From positions 1 through 23,423 of the forward strand of contig NZ_LSJS01000090.1 in assembly GCF_001557325.1 (NCBI RefSeq): a stretch of 23,423 nucleotides of DNA. Reading direction: 5' to 3'. This DNA is from Erythrobacter donghaensis (GTDB taxonomy: Bacteria; Pseudomonadota; Alphaproteobacteria; Sphingomonadales; Sphingomonadaceae). Numbering within the stretch: position 1 is the stretch's first letter; every line of letters begins with the position of its first letter. The notes beneath the pieces were generated by a model. The model was given only the letters and a program-made list of their open reading frames with translations. It was not told the origin of the DNA and did no database searches. The translations under genes were made by a program, and so were the position numbers. Positions 15,697 to 23,423 of the stretch are shown here, piece by piece.

Positions 15697-16715
15697 AGCC
15701 CTCTCTCCTTCAATCGGGAATCGAGCCGCGGAAAAACCCGGCGGGCGTTCCCTTCGAAGATCGCATGACGCTCCGCGTCGCTGATCACGAGCGCGTCCAC
15801 ATAACGCTTGGTATCGTCGAAATAATGGCCGGTGGTAGGATCGATGCCGCGCACCGCACCGACCATTTCCGAACCGAACAGGATATTCTTGTTGTCGATC
15901 ACATCGGCCAACAGGTCGACGCCTGGCTGGTGATAGACGCAGGTGTCGAAGAAGATGTTGTTCATCAGATGCGCATCGAGGGCCGGCTTCTTCAGCATGT
16001 CGGCCAGGCCCCGGTAACGCCCCCAATGATAGGGGACGGCACCGCCGCCATGCGGGATGATGAAGCGCAAGGTGGGGAAATCCTTGAACAGATCTCCCTC
16101 GAGCAACTGCATGAAGGCGATCGTGTCGGCCGCGATGTAGTATCCGCCCGTGGCATGCATCGCGGGATTGCAGCTGCCCGACACGTGGATCATCGCCGGA
16201 ACGTCCAGCTCCACCATCTTCTCGTAAAAGGGATACCAGTAACGGTCTGTCAGCGGCGGATGCTGGAAATGGCCGCCGCCCGGGTCGGGGTTCAGATTGC
16301 ACCCGATAAATCCCATATCGACGCAGCGTTCCAGTTCCGCGATGCTGTTCACCATGTCGGCTGCGGGCGATTGCGGCAGCATGCACACGCCAACGAAAGT
16401 TTCCGGATAAAGGCCGACCACGCGCGAGATCAGGTCGTTGCAGCGGATCGCCCATTCCTTCGCGACACCGGCATCACCGACATGCGGGGCCATCGCAGAC
16501 GCCCGGGGAGAGAAGATCGTGAGGTCGGCGCCACGCTCTTTGATCAGGCGAAGCTGGTTGGATTCGATGGTGTCACGGATTTCATCGTCGGAAATCTCCG
16601 GATAGGCCGGCGCAGGCACGCCCGCTTTGAAAGCCGCCTTCTGCTCCTCTCGCCAGGCATCGTGCCCCTTGGGCAGCACGGTATAATGACCATGGCAGTC
16701 GATAATCAGACTCAT
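15693..16715 (-). CDS. ligJ: 4-oxalomesaconate hydratase
   Basis: A 340-residue amidohydrolase-superfamily enzyme that adds water to 4-oxalomesaconate, forming 4-carboxy-4-hydroxy-2-oxoadipate. The metal motif D6-C-H8-G-H10 lies at the start. Further conserved pieces are FSPRASAMAPHVGD, CNLNPDPGGGHFQHPPL, IHVSGSCNPAMHATGG and IIPHGGGAVPYHWGR. They match my memory of SYK-6 LigJ nearly word for word. The ATG at 16715 overlaps the stop of the preceding dehydrogenase gene (ATGA), and its own stop overlaps the DUF2218 start. The superfamily contains decarboxylases as well, but the length and motif set favour the hydratase. Confidence 0.95.
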   Translation of the reverse strand: MSLIIDCHGHYTVLPKGHDAWREEQKAAFKAGVPAPAYPEISDDEIRDTIESNQLRLIKERGADLTIFSPRASAMAPHVGDAGVAKEWAIRCNDLISRVVGLYPETFVGVCMLPQSPAADMVNSIAELERCVDMGFIGCNLNPDPGGGHFQHPPLTDRYWYPFYEKMVELDVPAMIHVSGSCNPAMHATGGYYIAADTIAFMQLLEGDLFKDFPTLRFIIPHGGGAVPYHWGRYRGLADMLKKPALDAHLMNNIFFDTCVYHQPGVDLLADVIDNKNILFGSEMVGAVRGIDPTTGHYFDDTKRYVDALVISDAERHAIFEGNARRVFPRLDSRLKERGL

Positions 16716-17596
16716 GCGGCGTCAACCCTCCCCACTAGTTTGGATTCCAGATCGGTGATTTTCTCGATTTTCGCGGAAAGCCCTTCCGGCGGAGGTGTGA
16801 CCCCCAATCGACCCAGACGGCGATGCAGCGCGACAGCCTCGCGAGTCATCCCGCTTGCTGCCCCCAACCCTTCGAGCGTGAGCGCAACTTCTTCCATCTC
16901 GGCGGCGCGGCGCAGGCCATGAACCATCATCCGGTCGAGATTATAGTCCGCCTTGGCATCCCATTCGGGGCCGAGCGAGCCGAGCACTTCAGCCGTGACC
17001 CCTGCCCTTTCCGCCGCGAGCACGCATTCTGCGGTGAGGGCTTCGATACCTTTCACCATCACCGAACGGATCATCTTGATCGCCGAGGCCTGACCGACCT
17101 TGTCGCCCACTACCCGGATATTCGTGAAACCCAACCGCTCCAGTGCCGCCGCCGCGTCGCTCCCTCTGACGCCGCTCAGCAACAGCGGTACGGAGAGCTT
17201 GGCGGGATTGACCGGCGCCATGACCGCCACGTCCACATACCACCCGCCGGCAGCTTCAATCGTTTGTGCGGCGATGCGCTTGGTTTCAGGCGCCACGCTG
17301 TTCATGTCACAGAACATCGCAGCAGGAGCGACCAGCGAGGCGGCGGCGCGCGCGGCCACGACGGCTTGATCTGCCGTCACCAGCGAAAGCACCAGCGGCG
17401 AGCGGCTCACCGCATCGGCAAGCGTGTCGCTTCCCGCAACGCCAGCTGCCAGATACTCACGACGCTTGCGGTCGGCGCTGGCCGGATCATCGGTCAAAAC
17501 GTCGAAGACACGCGCCGAAGTCGACCAGGACCCTGCTTCCGCAAAGCTGCGGCCCGCTTCTCCGAAACCAATCAAAGCGACAGCAATCTGATCCAT
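16712..17596 (-). CDS. beta-hydroxyacid dehydrogenase-like protein with C-terminal DUF1932 domain
   Basis: A 294-residue Rossmann-fold protein of the 6-phosphogluconate / 3-hydroxyisobutyrate dehydrogenase superfamily. The nucleotide-binding motif G-F-G-E-A-G is at residues 10-15, the substrate-side V-M-A-P-V near 125, and the catalytic-Lys segment G-Q-A-S-A-I-K-M-I-R-S near 170. In that segment the usual Asn four residues after the Lys is Ser. The C-terminal third (from about 190) looks like DUF1932. It is the first gene of the lig operon after the palindromes at 17629-17657, and its stop overlaps ligJ (ATGA). No step of the protocatechuate 4,5-pathway needs it, so it may reduce a dead-end keto or hydroxy acid. 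The ribosome site is weak. Confidence 0.8.
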   Translation of the reverse strand: MDQIAVALIGFGEAGRSFAEAGSWSTSARVFDVLTDDPASADRKRREYLAAGVAGSDTLADAVSRSPLVLSLVTADQAVVAARAAASLVAPAAMFCDMNSVAPETKRIAAQTIEAAGGWYVDVAVMAPVNPAKLSVPLLLSGVRGSDAAAALERLGFTNIRVVGDKVGQASAIKMIRSVMVKGIEALTAECVLAAERAGVTAEVLGSLGPEWDAKADYNLDRMMVHGLRRAAEMEEVALTLEGLGAASGMTREAVALHRRLGRLGVTPPPEGLSAKIEKITDLESKLVGRVDAA

Positions 17597-17628
17597 TTGC
17601 CGAGATTAGCGGCAACCGTCCACGCACC

Positions 17629-17657
17629 GCCAATCGGATTGGCACCTAATGCATTAG
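17629..17657. promoter_or_regulatory. two adjacent perfect palindromes ahead of the lig operon
   Basis: GCCAATC-G-GATTGGC (17629-17643) and CTAATGCATTAG (17646-17657) stand two bases apart in the 64-base gap between the lysR stop and the dehydrogenase start. They could be operators for the ligJABC operon, or the first could be a small terminator hairpin of lysR. The LysR protein or the TetR protein could bind here; neither is proven. Confidence 0.5.
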
Positions 17658-17660
17658 AAA

Positions 17661-18830
17661 TTACGAAGTGTGTTCGTCGCGCAGCACTGCGGCCTGTTCC
17701 TCGATAACCTCGATCAGAGCAGCCTGTGCCGGCGTAGGCCGCCAATCCGATCGGACGGTCAAACCGATGGTGCGCGACATCGGACGCACCGGGCCTGCAA
17801 TTCTCACGAGCCACCCCGCCTCCAGTTCCACACTGACCTGATCGGGCGACAGCAGAGTGAGGAAATCGCTTTCGACAAGAATTTGCCGGACGATCATGAC
17901 TGAGCCGCATTCCATCGGCACGCGTGGTGGCGTAACGCCGACCTCCTCGAACATCGACTGCCAATGCGCCCTTAACGGCGTACCAGCCGCGGCCACGATC
18001 CATGGATACCGCGCGAGCGCCGCAATCGTCGGGGGCCGGCGGGCCTGCGCCAGCGGGTGGTGCGCGCCGGCAAGAATGATGAGCGGATCGTCGAAAAGTT
18101 CTCTCTGTGCCATATCTGCCGATATATTTGTCCTCGCCGCACCGACCATCATATCGATATCGCCGTCACGCAGCGGCCCCGTCAGCTCGGCATAGGAGCC
18201 CTCCATGATGACGATATCGATATCCGGCTTCGCGCGATGAAACGCTGCGACGGCGCTCGGTAACAGGCGCGCACGCGAAAGCGGCATCGCTCCGATCGTG
18301 ATGCGCCCTCTTTCGTGGCCTCGCAATGCGGCCAGCTCAATATCCGCCGATCGAAGCTCGGCAAGCGCGAGCCGGAAATTGCGCGCCATCGCCAAGCCGC
18401 GCGCCGTCAGGACAACACCCTTGCCGCGCCGCCTCACAAGATCCTGTCCCAAAGCGAGCGAAAGGTCGCTCACCGCCCGATGCAGCGATGCTTCGCTCAG
18501 ACCCATGGCCGTCGCAGCATTTGCATAACTTCCCGCTCGCGATAAGCCGAGAAAAGCGGAAACCTGCGCCGCCGTCGCGCGCGTTTGCCCCAGAAGCCGA
18601 ATGATCGCGGTAGCGCGCGGCGCCAGGATTCGTGCCTCATCCGTGGGGATCATGCGGCGCGGCTGCCGTTCGAAAAGCGGCACCCCGAACCGCAACTCCA
18701 GCTTGGCGATTCCCTGCGTCACTGCAGGCTGGGTAAGGTGAACCTCACGCGCGGCTGCCGTCACGCTTCCACTTTCCATGATCGCCAGAAAGGCGCGCAG
18801 ATGCCGCAGATTCACGTCCAGCCGTTCCAT
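17661..18830 (-). CDS. LysR-type regulator with two helix-turn-helix domains
   Basis: A 389-residue regulator, about 80-90 longer than a normal LysR protein. The extra length is a second winged helix. Residues 22-55 ([20 protein letters not shown] through F-E-R) are the standard LysR DNA-binding motif. Residues 101-134 ([20 protein letters not shown] through V-R-R) align with it without gaps. From about 155 on follows a LysR effector-binding domain ([12 protein letters not shown], then DIDMMVGA). It is divergent from ligK and upstream of the lig operon on its own strand, so it is well placed to control both halves of the pathway, probably activating on a ring-fission intermediate. Nested dyads at 18842-18879 are its likely site. 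The start ATG at 18830 has a weak ribosome site. The effector is unknown. Confidence 0.9.
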   Translation of the reverse strand: MERLDVNLRHLRAFLAIMESGSVTAAAREVHLTQPAVTQGIAKLELRFGVPLFERQPRRMIPTDEARILAPRATAIIRLLGQTRATAAQVSAFLGLSRAGSYANAATAMGLSEASLHRAVSDLSLALGQDLVRRRGKGVVLTARGLAMARNFRLALAELRSADIELAALRGHERGRITIGAMPLSRARLLPSAVAAFHRAKPDIDIVIMEGSYAELTGPLRDGDIDMMVGAARTNISADMAQRELFDDPLIILAGAHHPLAQARRPPTIAALARYPWIVAAAGTPLRAHWQSMFEEVGVTPPRVPMECGSVMIVRQILVESDFLTLLSPDQVSVELEAGWLVRIAGPVRPMSRTIGLTVRSDWRPTPAQAALIEVIEEQAAVLRDEHTS

Positions 18831-18841
18831 GCTGCACGATT

Positions 18842-18879
18842 AGCAAATTCTTATTCATCGGGCAAAGAACGGATTTGCT
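18842..18879. promoter_or_regulatory. nested dyad in the lysR-ligK divergent promoter
   Basis: AGCAAAT (18842-18848) and ATTTGCT (18873-18879) form an outer inverted repeat. TTCTT (18848-18852) and AAGAA (18865-18869) form an inner one with nearly the same centre. The inner dyad also contains T-N11-A, the LysR-type core. It starts 11 bases upstream of the lysR start and ends about 50 bases before ligK, as expected for an autoregulating LysR protein. Confidence 0.55.
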
Positions 18880-18932
18880 GCAAGGACGGAACGGCGCGCA
18901 TTCTCCCAGTTATCGTTGCCAAGGAGAGCGTT

Positions 18933-19599
18933 GTGTCGGGTTTAGTCGTCCAATCTATCGAGCGAGCGGAAGCGCCGGTAATCGACGCCCTCGCCTCTTG
19001 CGGCGTTGCGACGGTCCATGAAGCGCAAGGCCGCACAGGGCTGCTCGCCTCCCGCATGCGCCCGATCTATGCAGGCGCCCGTATCGCGGGCTCGGCGGTC
19101 ACCATCTCCGCGCCTCCCGGGGACAACTGGATGGTGCATGTCGCCATCGAGCAGCTGCAGCCCGGCGACATTCTCGTGCTCGCCCCCACCTCGCCTTGCG
19201 AAGACGGCTATTTCGGAGACCTTCTCGCCACCTCGGCGATGGCACGGGGTTGCCGGGGGCTGGTAATCGATGCGGGGGTACGTGACGTGCGCGATCTGAC
19301 GGCCATGGGCTTTCCTGTCTGGTCGAAGGCCATCTTCGCACAGGGTACGGTGAAGGCGACGCTGGGATCGGTCAATGTCCCCGTCGTTTGCGCAGACGCC
19401 GTGATCCGTCCCGGTGACGTGATCATTGCAGATGACGATGGGGTCTGTGTGGTCGAGCGCGAACGCGCCGCCGACGTGTTGGCAAAGGCCCAGGCACGCG
19501 AAGCCAATGAGGAAACGAAGCGTCAACGGCTCGCTGCCGGGGAACTCGGCCTCGACATTTACGATATGCGTGGCCGCCTCGCCGAAATGGGCCTGAAAT

Positions 19600-19607
<8 letters not shown>
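18933..19607 (+). CDS. ligK: 4-carboxy-4-hydroxy-2-oxoadipate aldolase
   Basis: A 224-residue class II (metal-dependent) aldolase of the HMG/CHA aldolase, RraA-like family. It splits 4-carboxy-4-hydroxy-2-oxoadipate into pyruvate and oxaloacetate, the last step of the pathway; relatives also decarboxylate oxaloacetate. The conserved block runs [20 protein letters not shown] and then G-V-R-D-V-R-D-L, holding the Arg and Asp used for metal and substrate binding. The start is the GTG at 18933, six bases after AAGGAG; the frame is open from 18585 but the earlier part lies opposite lysR. Its end overlaps ligU by eight bases (ATGTCTGA). It is the first gene of the plus-strand lig operon. Confidence 0.93.
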
Positions 19608-21521
<1,914 letters not shown>

Positions 21522-21604
21522 AGCATGGATGCTGTCACCGTCGAAACGGGGGCATGCGCTTCATTGGCATGGAGATCGATAGCCGCCAACCAGTCTGAAC
21601 CAGG

Positions 21605-21621
21605 CTGCGGCGGTTCCGCAG
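21605..21621 (+). terminator. small hairpin between ligI and the MFS gene
   Basis: CTGCGG (21605-21610) and CCGCAG (21616-21621) form a perfect 6-base stem with a 5-base loop in the 144-base gap. No T-run follows, so it is at most a partial terminator or an mRNA processing site; the transporter may still be read through from ligI. Confidence 0.3.
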
Positions 21622-21665
21622 TTGAGTTCACGCAGACGGAGGGCGGGCATAGAGGGGGATACCTT

Positions 21666-22883
21666 ATGACCGTCACGACATCGAAAGCCGAAAGCGCAGG
21701 CTGGGGCTCAATCTTTCTTGTCTATTGTTACGGTCTGCTTGCCATAGCGTCCGCCGGCAAGATGGCGCCGATCGCAGCGGATATGGGCAAGGCGCTCGGC
21801 TCTTCTCCGCAGGAGATCGGCTGGATTATCGGTCTCCTGTTCATTGCTCCCACACTCGGCTCAACCCTGGGCGGGTCAGCAGTCGATAGGTACGGTGCTC
21901 GGCCCATGCTCGCTGGCGCATGTGTGCTCATCGTGATCGCAAACGCCATTTGCTACATAAGCGACAGCTTGGGCCTGATCGAAGCGGCACGTCTGATCGA
22001 AGGTATCGGCTTTGTAGCGATCACCGCTGCCGCTCCTTCGCTCCTCATCATGACTACATCGGGAAAACGGCAAACCGGGGCCATGGCGCTCTGGTCGACC
22101 TATTTCGCCGCAGGCATAAGCGCCGGTCTGCTCCTTGCCGCTCCATTCTCCGCAACCGAACACTGGCGTCTGCCATTCGTCATTCATGGTGCGGCGGCAG
22201 CCGGCCTTGCCCTTTCCGTCGGCTTGCTCCCGGTGCCTGGACAGACGTCCCGCGGAACCGCTGGCAACGACGACGCCTTGCGGGCGGTGATCGGAGAATC
22301 GGGCGTACTCCGGTTGGCGGCCGCATTCGCGATACTCACCATCGCTGGTTTTGGCGTCAATATCGTCATGCCTCAATACATGGCCAAGACTCTTGGTGTT
22401 TCCGTATCCATGGGATCTGCTGCCGTAGCGATCTCGAATATCGCCAGTATCTGCGGAGGGATATTGACCGGCTTTCTTCTCTCCCGCGGTCACTCGTTCA
22501 AGCTCGTTGCCGCAACCATATCCGTCTTAGCCTGTATGGCGAGCATCTCTCTTTTCCTGCCTCAATCGAGCGTAACCTTAACGATTGTGAGCTTGATGGT
22601 CTGGGGTTTCGCCACGCCTGGTACGATGGTGGCGGTGGTCATGATCATGATTCCACGCGTTCTCAAGAACACCGCTATTGTTGGCCTGGCTAACGGTGTT
22701 GTCGTCCAGAGCGGCTCTGCCGCCGCGTTCTTCGTACCCGCAATTTACTTCTCTTTACTGGCCAATGGTATCTGGTGGTACTTTGCCCTTCTCGGCCTGG
22801 CCTGCGTCATCTTTGCTTTGATAACACTCCTTACCATCCAGCCGACGGGCGGCATGATCGACGATGGTGCAAATATCCACTAA
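21666..22883 (+). CDS. MFS transporter, probable importer of phthalate or protocatechuate
   Basis: A 405-residue inner-membrane protein with about twelve hydrophobic segments in two halves and a hydrophilic loop near 195-215 (PGQTSRGTAGNDD). D-R-Y-G-A-R-P between helices 2 and 3 is the MFS loop motif. The chosen ATG at 21666 has AGGGGG seven bases upstream; the frame opens at 21525, but that leader is not hydrophobic and overlaps nothing conserved. It lies downstream of ligKUI on the same strand and is the only transporter in the window, so a role in aromatic acid uptake is likely. I do not see the charged helix-1 motif I associate with the aromatic acid:H+ symporter group, so the substrate and even the direction of transport are uncertain. 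Confidence 0.82.
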   Translation: MTVTTSKAESAGWGSIFLVYCYGLLAIASAGKMAPIAADMGKALGSSPQEIGWIIGLLFIAPTLGSTLGGSAVDRYGARPMLAGACVLIVIANAICYISDSLGLIEAARLIEGIGFVAITAAAPSLLIMTTSGKRQTGAMALWSTYFAAGISAGLLLAAPFSATEHWRLPFVIHGAAAAGLALSVGLLPVPGQTSRGTAGNDDALRAVIGESGVLRLAAAFAILTIAGFGVNIVMPQYMAKTLGVSVSMGSAAVAISNIASICGGILTGFLLSRGHSFKLVAATISVLACMASISLFLPQSSVTLTIVSLMVWGFATPGTMVAVVMIMIPRVLKNTAIVGLANGVVVQSGSAAAFFVPAIYFSLLANGIWWYFALLGLACVIFALITLLTIQPTGGMIDDGANIH

Positions 22884-22936
22884 CGCCATCTGAACACATG
22901 AACCGCCAGTCGCGGAAATGGTGGGGAGGATTGGAG

Positions 22937-23020
22937 ATGGCTGTGCGGGAATGGGACGGGAGTATGATCGGAAAGGGTAGCGCACCCCTATACGAACCTA
23001 TCCAACCGCTGGGCGCATGA
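22937..23020 (+). CDS. 27-residue ORF, possible remnant of a longer gene
   Basis: An ATG with GGAGG seven bases upstream starts a 27-residue frame beginning MAVREWDGSMIGKG. The strong ribosome site suggests a former real gene start. R-E-W-x-G-x-x-I-G-K faintly recalls the N-termini of xanthine-dehydrogenase-type molybdopterin-binding subunits, which would suit the mocA-like gene that follows, but the similarity is too short to trust. It could also be a chance frame. Confidence 0.25.
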   Translation: MAVREWDGSMIGKGSAPLYEPIQPLGA

Positions 23021-23048
23021 CGTGCTCTCCGGCAATTACTAAAGACGA

Positions 23049-23405
23049 ATGCACATGTGCGTGCGACCGATAGTGCTGGCCGCCGGCCGTTCGAGCCGGA
23101 TGGGCTTCGACAAGCTCCGGACCAATCTGGGCGGACGGCCAGTGCTGGCGCATATCGTCGATACAATCGAACAGGCGGGTTTACCGCCGCCTCATATCGT
23201 AACGGACGCGGATGCCGCTGAACTCAGGGATATCCTTGGGAAGCGCGAACTATGCCAGACCCGAGCTTCCGACGCCCGTCGGGGAATGGCCCATTCATTG
23301 ATCGCTGGGATCTCCGCGCTGCCGCAAGATACGCGTGCTGCGATCATTTGTCTGGGCGACATGCCATTTGGTATCCATCCGGCGGGGGCCGCCTTGCGCG
23401 GGTAG
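23049..23405 (+). pseudogene. truncated MocA/MobA-like molybdenum cofactor nucleotidyltransferase
   Basis: The 118 residues start with I-V-L-A-A-G-R-S-S-R-M-G-F-D-K, the nucleotide-binding signature of molybdopterin cytidylyl- or guanylyltransferases. L-G-G-R-P-V-L-A-H-I-V follows, and then G-M-A-H-S-L-I-A-G-I and C-L-G-D-M-P near residue 100. These proteins are normally about 190-200 residues. Here similarity ends right after G-D-M-P-F and the frame stops 14 codons later, so the second half is lost; I see no continuation in the other two frames before the window ends. The enzyme would attach CMP or GMP to molybdopterin for xanthine-dehydrogenase-type or DMSO-reductase-type enzymes. It is probably inactive. 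The break suggests a recombination or insertion junction near 23355. Confidence 0.7.
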
Positions 23406-23423
23406 GTAGCGAGCGCTCTTTAG

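Noticed and set aside
15697..16455. N-terminal extension of the DUF2218 frame, which would give a 351-residue protein.
   Set aside because: The extension overlaps ligJ in another frame and is Arg/Pro/Gly-rich noise; the GTG at 15696 with a good ribosome site fits the domain start.
15765..16922. A 385-codon plus-strand frame opposite ligJ, with biased composition.
   Set aside because: It lies fully opposite ligJ and the DUF1932 gene, whose protein sequences are clearly conserved; it has no domain of its own.
16823..17707. A 294-codon plus-strand frame opposite the DUF1932 dehydrogenase gene.
   Set aside because: It is a shadow frame rich in His, Arg and Pro, with no motifs; the opposite strand encodes a clear Rossmann protein.
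18585..18932. N-terminal extension of ligK by 116 codons.
   Set aside because: It runs opposite lysR and through the divergent promoter; the GTG at 18933 has an ideal AAGGAG site and matches the family length.

Overview
The window looks like a catabolic gene block from a sphingomonad (order Sphingomonadales, for example Sphingobium, Novosphingobium or Sphingopyxis). The reasons are GC-rich coding DNA and a lower pathway whose proteins (LigA, LigB, LigC, LigI, LigJ, LigK, LigU) read very close to my memory of the protocatechuate 4,5-cleavage enzymes of Sphingobium sp. SYK-6. Taken together, the enzymes convert o-phthalate to pyruvate and oxaloacetate. No database search was possible; all assignments come from motifs, lengths and context.

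Layout. (1) 1-722, minus strand: the visible part of an SGNH/GDSL-type hydrolase running off the left edge, overlapped by a small unknown gene. AT-rich DNA (about 795-945) separates them from the catabolic genes. (2) 946-7850: phthalate upper pathway. A minus-strand operon encodes a Rieske oxygenase, a quinolinate phosphoribosyltransferase (nadC), a [2Fe-2S] ferredoxin and a ferredoxin reductase. Facing it across a palindromic control region are dihydrodiol dehydrogenase, 4,5-dihydroxyphthalate decarboxylase and a MarR regulator. (3) 7913-9456: an intact moaA, then a broken IS3-family element. (4) 9457-17596, minus strand: a tightly overlapping operon running DUF1932-type dehydrogenase, ligJ, DUF2218 protein, ligA, ligB, unknown 130-residue protein, ligC, aldo/keto reductase and TetR regulator, with a semialdehyde dehydrogenase downstream. 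(5) 17661-18830: a LysR-type regulator with two helix-turn-helix domains. (6) 18933-22883, plus strand: ligK, ligU, ligI and an MFS transporter. (7) 22937-23405: a tiny ORF and a truncated mocA-like nucleotidyltransferase.

How the genes work together. Rieske oxygenase, fed by ferredoxin reductase and ferredoxin, makes phthalate cis-4,5-dihydrodiol. The Gfo/Idh/MocA dehydrogenase and the decarboxylase take this to protocatechuate. LigAB opens the ring, LigC oxidises the semialdehyde to 2-pyrone-4,6-dicarboxylate, LigI hydrolyses it, LigU isomerises the product, LigJ hydrates it and LigK cleaves it to pyruvate and oxaloacetate. Every enzymatic step is present. The MFS protein is the only candidate importer.

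Most notable points: a nadC copy inside the phthalate oxygenase operon (phthalate is a structural analogue of quinolinate, the NadC substrate); two uncharacterised small proteins (DUF2218 and a 130-residue helical protein) directly flanking ligAB; a LysR regulator with a duplicated DNA-binding domain; and molybdenum-cofactor genes (moaA, broken mocA) at the edges of a pathway whose listed enzymes need no molybdenum.
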